The position numbers were made by a program, and so were the translations under genes. Below, piece by piece: positions 50,601-59,600 of a stretch of DNA of 64,000 nucleotides. The DNA lies in the NCBI GenBank assembly GCA_030847615.1, contig JAUMIR010000001.1:251041187-251105186 (forward strand). Direction: 5' to 3'. The notes under the pieces were generated by a model. The model searched no databases. It saw only the letters and a program-made list of their open reading frames with translations, and was not told the DNA's origin. How positions within the stretch are numbered: position 1 is the stretch's first letter; every line of letters starts with the position of its first letter. The DNA is from Gambelia wislizenii (Eukaryota > Chordata > Lepidosauria > Squamata > Crotaphytidae).

Positions 50601-53600
50601 CCTGCTGTCTTTCTTATAGGAGGATTCTCCATGGGTTTTAGGATCCCGGCCTTGGGTCTCAGGGTGGCGTCTGACTCCGGTAACCTAAAATCTGCATCTG
50701 AGTTGCCTGACATAATTGCATGTAAGATTGCCAGTGAATGCAAGGCAGGAAGGGTGGCAGGCCCTTTACAAGATTCCCCCCAACTTGAGGGTCTCCCCCT
50801 TGGGGGTGTTCCTTAAGAAGACCCCAGTTCAGACTGATCCACCACTTGTCATACCCCAGAGGGTCTTCTGTCAATGACGCCATCTCACCAGAACTCTGTT
50901 CGGTTAAATATGCTTCTTTTGATCATGCAGTCAGGTTAGTCTGGGCATGTGGGCATGGGGTCCTTATGGCCAAGTGCGACATCCAATCCACTTTCAGGCT
51001 CCTCCCGGTGGACCACTGTCTACTGGGTTTCAAATTCCAGGGTCAATGGTATTATGACATGGCCATGACTATAGGATGTGCAGTTAATTGTGCAGCATTC
51101 GAAGCTTTCAGCACTTTTCTGGAATGAGTCTTAAAATTCAGAACCGGGTGCCCATTTGTAACACACTACCTGGATATCAAAACTTTACTATCTTGGCTTA
51201 CTGCTGCAAAATGACCAGATCCATTAATCAAGAACAAAATCTGATCAGTAGTTCTATACTGCAAACAGAAGATTCTCTGATTTAGATTATACAGCCCACA
51301 AACCAGTACTGTTTTATTTGGCTGGTTGCACTAGTGGGAAATTCAAAGTGGAAGCAAATAAATATCACAATATTCCAAGATTCCAGAAGCCCAGCTTATT
51401 CTGGGCAAATGGTGAGAGTGGTAGAATAAATTTTGGAATTTGTCCATTCACATTAGAAGTAAAACTAGTATAAACTGTTGCACAGAGGGTGGTTTTACGG
51501 TTATTTCAGATTCAACTGCAGTATATTTCAATTTGCAATTATGATCAAATTTCTGTACAAATTTCTGCATTTTAAAGGATTTTAACATCAAAAGGTTAAG
51601 GGTTTGTTTTTGGTGTGGTTTTTTTTTTTTTTGTGACTGATCAGTAAACCCAGTGCAGATACACATAACACCAGCTTTAAATCACCATACTAATTACCAC
51701 TTTAACTCCTTCACATTCATGGAGGTAGGGGGTGCTGTTACTGCTAAACTGACTATTTTATTTATATATCTATTTTCATATAGCTTTGGACAGCAAATGA
51801 CCTTCATAAGCACAACACACTACCCACATCCTACACACCAAAACAACTTACTTACCTGTAGCTGTGGTTCTTCAAGTGCTTCACATGTTTGCCTTTGCAG
51901 ATTTCCAAACCTGAGCAGTCAGGTGAGGACAACTACGCACATACATATTCAGTTTCCAAAGCTGAGCAGCACAGATGCTCCCAGGGCCCATTCCCATAAT
52001 TTCTGCTCAGTTCATTTTAAACTGCAAGAACCCCTTCAGAACAGAACAAGAAAAGGAAAACTCCCTGAAATCTGATAATTTTCTTACTGTGTTTATGCAC
52101 AGATAACCACACTAAGAGCCAGAGTTATAAACAAGCAATTTGTTCTTTTTCATAGTGGTCTCTGTGCATCACACATATAGGAAATTAGAAAACTTATTTA
52201 TTGGTATTGGATAGGTGCCTGTTCTAAAACCAATGACAGAATGGTACAAATGAAAAATGCACCTCTTTTGGCATGGATGTGAACTCTGTGATAAGCGACC
52301 AAAACCGAAGAACAAGCCCACATTGCAGTACACTACACCTCCAATATTGAGACAGCTTTAGTAAAGGCTGTTGATGTTGAAATCAAAGAAGGGGAATGGG
52401 CTTGGATACCATTTGGAGTGTACTTTCAATCTGGTAAAAAGCAAAGAAACAATTACATTAACCACTTATGAAAAGAAGTGTGAAGAGACTGGAAATCCAG
52501 CTCCAGAACCCCCACATGAGAGTCAACAAGACTAATGAAAAAGGTTCCATCCTGTCTGTGTAGAATACAGTTGTTCAAACATTCTTATAATAGACTCCTT
52601 ATTACAATGCTAAAGCTGCCCTAACATTGAGGCAATAGGGTGAACTTTTCAAGGATGAGTACAAAAAATTGTATCACTGTGCCTGAATAAAAGTTGATTC
52701 AGCTGCCACATGCACTTTTGAAGATGCAGCTGATAACCTTAAATTATCTAAATCTATACTGTGAATAATCTGTTTGAGCACTACATTCTGAGAGAACATG
52801 GAGAAAACAGTATCTTTTAAGAGTATAAAACCGCTATATAGCTGGTTTCCTTAATGCTAGGAGAATATCAACCACCCACTGGGACAGTAGCAAGGTGGCA
52901 AGAAGTGGTTGGGCAGAATTTTTCTAAGTCTGGATGCCTTATTTTATCACTACGTCATGTACAGTAACTAGATTTGTTATTACAGGTATCTGATTCAGGA
53001 CATTTCAAGAAGATTCACAAATCATGGCTCCCAAGACTACTAAAGAGCACTAGAACCCTGGTTATCAGTAGAAAGTGAGGAGAAGCATATGTTAAGGGTC
53101 CTTTCCACTGGAAATGAAATGCAGTCTCCTAAGGTATCTACTGATTGAGGGTCCCTTGCATAGAATCAATGTTATTGAGCTTTGTTTCTGGACTTGATCT
53201 GCAGATGTACTCAGATTCTCAACATCATCTCTACAATGAGTGGTTCAAGTATCCATTCACAACACTGAAATCTGAATCTGTTGAATACAACTGCTGGTAA
53301 GTTATTGGTACCCAGAAGGTACATGGTTATTAGAATGATTTGACAATGTACACATACACCTCTTCAAGCACCATTTCTCTCGGGAGAAAAGACTGACATA
53401 GACCAATTCCGTAGAAGCTAATTAAAAGTTGCACTGTGTAAATGGTGTGGCTGCCCTTGTAAACTCTGAGTAAAGCAGAGTAAAACTTGATAATCCTACA
53501 CATGCACCCACTGGCCTGCAGACTTCTAGCTCATCTGATTTGACAATCGTTCTGTCAAATCAGGGTCAGAAAGTATTTTCCTAGTCTCACAACCAGGATG

Positions 53601-56600
53601 ATGCAATGAATTAGACATATTAGGCCAATTGAAATACTGATTATTTTTTTTTAGCAGATTAGTAACTTGAGGGTGGCAAATAGTAGAAGGGTAATGTTGA
53701 GGTCTTTATACAGTTGGCCCTCAACTTTAGTGGGGGTTAGGGCACAGCAACCCCGCAAAAGTAGAAAAACCACAAATACAGGCCTGATATTTATTTATTT
53801 ATTTTACCCGAGAGAACATTTATCTAGGCATTTGAAGGTCCTCACACTGGAAGACCTACAAATGCCTAGACAGAACATATTAATCAAACCTGTGAATAAT
53901 CAAATCTACTAAAGTGTAACCTACAAATGTGGAGGGACGACTGTAAAGGACAAGAAGTGAACACCACTAGAAGCCAGTTGTCTGTGTAAGTACAGATTGC
54001 TGTTTCTTAAGTCTGGAGTGACACTACTATTACTGCCAGACATTTCCTGAAGGTTGTGGAATAACTGAAGGGTAGCACTCAGAACTGCTTACACTTCCTC
54101 CCAAGACCAAGTCTTAGAAAGCAATGACGTAACTGTTGAATCTATATGTGGAAATATACAGTACACAGTTCTGTTGTAGCAAACCAGTGTGGTTGGTGTA
54201 GTAATGATAAAATTAAATTAAGTTAAATTAAATTAGAGTTAAAACCAACAGTGTTGGTACTTTAGAGCTGCATGGGGTCAAGTGATATATCACTCCACAT
54301 CATTTTAGCACAATCACTCTGCTGTTTCTTTTCCTCCTTCAATTAGGACAATGGTTTGCCCTGACTGAATTAAAAGATGCATATTATCACACTGCAATCT
54401 GACCCACTTAGTATGCATTTCTTAGTTCTGTGAATTGAAAATTATGTAGTAGTCTATATTCTACTTTTTTGGGTGATCCATCTCACCTCAAGTTTTTGAA
54501 ACTTGAACCAGCTGAACATTTTTTTCAGAGCTGAAGAGTGAGACTAATGAGTGTCATATGGTCTCGACAATAGGAATCTGCATGTCTGCCTGTAGCAGAG
54601 TCTATCCTAATCACACTGACCCCACTTCTATGAATCATGGCAACTTACTCTGCTACACAGTTCTGTCAAACTGGTCGTCCCTGAATTTGGAAAGGAGAGT
54701 ACAGCAGATAATGGCAGAGGTGTTCTCTACAAGATCTCTCTCCCACTCCAACTTTTATATCCAGTGTAGCCATACCCCAAGTGCTAAGAGAACACCAGAA
54801 GAGCCCTGATGCAAATCAAGAGACCATGGAGAGCAAGCCAGCAGTTGTGCTCAAAGTATAACCATGTTCTGTACTTGAGACTTGGTTGCTTTCTTTCAGA
54901 TTTCATTATTCAAAACAGATCTAATTGCACCTGTTTTTCCCAGAGCTATCACGTCCATGGTGTGAGGAGCTCTATGCCAAGGGGAAGATGAAGTGGAGGA
55001 GGGAGAGAGAGAAGAGGAGGAGGAGGAGGAAGCAATTGTGCTGGATGTACCAGGGGGTTCTGGTACCAAAGAAGGATCATCAAGTGAAGGGGACTTTTAA
55101 AATGTCTTTTTCTTCTTGGATCCCAATCCTCAGAACACTTGGTCTTTCCAGACTAATCAATGGAACATCCTGGAATCAGGGGAGACACACCTCAGTAGAC
55201 AGCAACAAATGTGTCACTACCAAGAGCATGGCTGACAACAGTGTCAGTTCAAGTAGTATAAGGGCAAGGAGGCAGCAAAGGCCACTGATACTGACAGGAG
55301 GTGTAAGGAGGTTGCCATGTAGACTCAGGACAGACATATCCACAATCCAAGTGAAACATAATGATGAAGGGCTGTAACAGACTGGATTTTCACTGCTTAA
55401 TCCACTGCCTCAACCACTTTCTTCCAGAGAAGGTTCTGTAAATCCAGTGAACTGTTGTGTTTGACCTGCTTGGTAGACGTTTGACAAAACTTGTACAAGA
55501 TGTTTGACAGAACTTCTGATTGTCATGTGAGCACAACAGGCAAAGGAAATACCCCTCTGAGAGAAGTAGCTTACTACCAAGTGTGTGCAGTGGGTGGGGA
55601 ATTTAGAGCCATAAGTCCTGAAATGTTCTGGGTGGGTGAGACATCTGCCTGATTGTTCAACTTTGGAAAGCTCCTGGAAGAGGCCTCTTGTTGAACAGAA
55701 CAAGATAAAACTGCAAAACAAACACTTAGGAATAACACAAATGGGGGAAAAAACAAGAGAGAAATAACTAAACATAGCTAGCATTTTCTCCTTAAAGAAA
55801 AGTGGAGAGGTTCTTCAGTGAGCAGCGAGCAGGAATTATAGGAAGTTGCCCTTGGAACGTGAACACTGATGGTAGGTGGGTGTGGTTGCTCATCTTTGGA
55901 ATGTTTCTGAGTATGGTCTCTTCGGAACACAGACCATGATTGAGAATTAATCAAATCATAATTCTAAAATCACAAATCTATAACAACATACCAAAATCAC
56001 CCACCCAAAAATAGTCAAATATAGATAATATGAATGATTTCTACAGAACAGGAAAAGGCATTGCTTCACATTAATGTGAAAAATCAACTCTATGAGCAAA
56101 AAGGCCAAGTAAAATAGAGAAACTAAATTAAAAAGTCAAGTTCCAAGCACAAAACGTGAGACTGAATTCTGTGACAGAAATCTAGTCAACAACTTTGCAA
56201 CTATCTGTAACAGATTGTACTAGAAGCATGCCAATTTGCCCATGATGCACTGGATTCTATATATATTTTTTCTAGTGTTATATAAGGAATGACCTCTCCT
56301 ACAAAAGCTGCCCACATGCATCAAACCTGAAGAAAAGGCTGCTCTAACTATTATTAAATTATGCTATTTTACACTGACATTAAAACAAAACAATAAATAA
56401 TTCCAGTCAATTCCATTTCAGACTTAGGAGATTTTCAGACCGCGTTTTAGAGTGCCTAGAGCAGGAGGAGCTTTCGGGAGAGGGACGGCGATCTTGCGCA
56501 GCAGGGGGGCGTTTTCGGACACCGTTGTCTCTCTCCCGAAACCATCCGTGTCACTTCCGTGAAGCTTCAGAAGCCGCAGAGCCATATTTTAATCACAGAG

Positions 56601-59600
56601 GTTGCCCGTGATTAAAATATGGTGCTGAGGCTTCCAAAACTTCACGGAAGTGACACGGATGGTTTCGGGAGAGGGACAACGGCGTCTGAAAACGCCCCCC
56701 TGCTGCGCAAGATCGCCGTCCCTCTCCCGAAAGCTCCTCCCGCCCTAGGCACTCTAAAACGCGGTCCCAAAATCTCCTTAATGTTTCTCAACATACCTGT
56801 TTTGAATTTTGAAAACACTACATGGCATCTTTGTAAAAAAGATATATTATGACGAGGGACTATTTCATAACACCCCCTTTCCCCACAAAATCTTCCAAAG
56901 GGAAATGTTACCTCATTTACTCCAACACCTCTAGCCACAGAACATATTCCTCCGAAGTAGCTCAGACTACTTCTTTTGTAATGAAATGTCACATTCCTTA
57001 AAAACAAGGTAAACAAAGCAATATTAATAACTTGAAATGAATTTTTTTCTTTCCTACAGTGGAATTTCTTATACAGCATATAAGAAATCATTGGAATGGT
57101 GGGATTTTCCATGAAAAGCTCCTTTCCTGTAGTGAATGGAGGACAGTCTTGGATGTATTGCTGTGATAGGCAGGACTATGCTAACTAGGATTTATACCGG
57201 CTTCACATGAGAGGGAACAAGCTACTTCTGTTTTCCAAAGATATTAAGACAAGGAATTAAAAAAAAAAGTTTAAAAAACCCAAAGATAATAAAACATAAT
57301 AGAAAAAAGAAGGAAAAACACAGGGAAAAATATCTGAACTAACAAATCACTTTCTCAGGTAGTACTAACTCTTGAGATTTGTGAAACAGTATTCATTTAT
57401 GGTACAAAATTGTGTCAAATTGGAAAACAGTTGAACATGGGTGAAATATGCACAATTCCTTGTGCTCCCATTTATGAAAACTTACACACCATGTGATGGC
57501 TACCCTGTGTGTGTGAAGAGAGAGATTTGAGTGCTATCTTACACAATAACTGAAAAAGTGACTTAATAATCCCTCAAATACTTTGTGTAAGTTCCAAGAG
57601 GGTATCTATGTACTGTGAGTGGCTTCAAGGAGAAGCCTCTCTTAAAATTCAAATAATATGAGGAATGAAATTATACACATCCGTCCCTTAAACCACTTGG
57701 AAAGTATAGCAGACCCAGCCATCACCAGTCTTTTTTTAGTGTATTAGGGTATAATCTCTGATGCAAACCAGATCATAGAAAAGCTAGCAAGACTTTTGGT
57801 CTATATCACCCTAACAACTAATATAGGTGCCTATTTTTATCCATATCACTTTAAAAAGCCCTCAAACTGTTTTGGTAGATCCTTAGTAGTGATCTTTGAG
57901 GATCACCTTATATTTGTACTCGTACGTCCCAGCTCTAGCCACTCAGTCTCTACACGGAGACCTAGATCCAACCAAGGTCTGAATGCCACATGGCTCCATG
58001 GTTGAAATGGCCCCTTTAAACTGGAAAAGATCATGAACCCTCCTTGGCAATTCATTTTTATAAAGAGGTTTATCTCTTGTTATGTATGAGGAAGTCCTTT
58101 TCATCTTTTGTGAGACTTAGAATGTCAGTAGGCAGTAATTTTTTTCTGGAAGGGGATAATATGCCATTACAGTGGTCTCCAGTGACTCCTGACCCACGGG
58201 ATGCCGTCTACACCAGCTGTTATAGGCTAAGAGCATGTCTGACGCATAGGATCACTCTTCCAGTTAAGAGAGCCATGCCCAACTGGGTGTTCAAAACGCC
58301 ATGCATGCTAGTTTCTCTGTCTCTCCTAGTTTCCATACTTCGACCAGGCCTGACTATCCTGCTCATGTGCTCACTGGAGAGCAAAATGTGGGAAACAGAC
58401 TTGTCTGAGTCCTCTCAGTCATTTTGGCCTCTGAGGTGGAAAGCCTCCCAAAATCAATTTTAAAGAAAAAATATTCCCACCAATCCATTTAGAAAAGGTG
58501 AAGTGTGAATAAAGCAGCTAGGTTGTGAGATAAAAGCATGTGGGAAATTGTCAGAACGCTATCAGTGTCAGAATACTATCAATGACCTTTCTTGGAGCTA
58601 GACAGGGATGAAACTAGAATTAAATTGATCCCCCACATGGGTGGGTACTCAAAGCCTAATTAGCATATTCCTGCCTTTTAAAGTAAGTGGGAGAAGCATC
58701 ATTCCAAGGGTTTCTTTCAATACTAGAGCAGATAAAAGATTTCTGAATTCAGCAAACTTGCAAATACATACAAGATCTCAATACATAGTCAATTAACACT
58801 CATTTCACTATCATTCATATGCAGTCAAATTTTCAAGTCTAAGTTAGTACAAATTACAATTTGCAGAAATAATTCCAAGGAGAATTCAAAATGGTTTCTG
58901 TCCCCATATTCTGACTTGCATTAGATTCCTCTAAAGCAGTGGTGGGCAAAATGTGATTCTTCAAATGTTGCTGCAACCGCAACTCCAATCATTTCTCACC
59001 ATTGGCTATGGTGAATAGGATTGATGGGAACGGCAGTCCAACAACATTTGGAAAGCTGTACTTTGTTTACCCCTACTCTAAAGACCATTTGTAAGGCAGG
59101 GATTGGAATACAGAAGTTTCTGGAAAAGGAAAAAAAATCGCTTCCCATCTAAAGCTGGCTCCCATGTCCCCTGACTCTTACAACACACTTCATATGGTGC
59201 ACCTTCTTCCTTATAATTAAGGGTTCTTGCATTCCTAGCTAATGCTGTCAGACTATTTCATATAAACCTTGTGAGAGTCTCTGCTACTTTTCTTCCTAAG
59301 GAAGGCCCATCTTGATAGGCTGGAAGGCCCAAAGGAAAACAAAGAAAGAAGAAACATTCACTTAACAGGAGACTTGTATTAGCAGCCACTGCATTAGTTA
59401 AAAACTTTTATTTTCCCCACCACTGTGCTGTCATATGAAGCTACCTTATACCAAGTCAGGTCATTAATCCACCTAGTTCAGTATTTTCTACTTTAGCCAG
59501 CAGCAGAGTACAGAGATAGATCTTTTAAAGCCATATCTGGAGATGCTGGGTATTAAACTTGGGGCCTTCTACATGAAAAGCTTGAGCTCTGCCACCAAAC

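Larger units (their letters stand above)
48170..51126 (+). mobile_element. DIRS-like (tyrosine-recombinase) retrotransposon remnant
   Basis: Three blocks in order: a gag-like region with a coiled coil ([18 protein letters not shown], 49322 on), a zinc-knuckle-like region (50297-50410) and the start of a reverse transcriptase (50720-51126). The left part, 48170-49140, has no coding pattern; it contains CCAAT inverted repeats and may be the 5' terminal repeat. RNase H, methylase and tyrosine recombinase are missing, so the element is 3' truncated. The left edge is uncertain. Confidence 0.65.

Noticed and set aside
54925..55377. 150-codon plus-strand frame with a basic run
   Set aside because: The basic run comes from an AG-rich stretch; no family resemblance.
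56642..57112. 156-residue minus-strand frame
   Set aside because: It joins part of a foldback transposon to an exon by chance; only 56912-56996 is coding.
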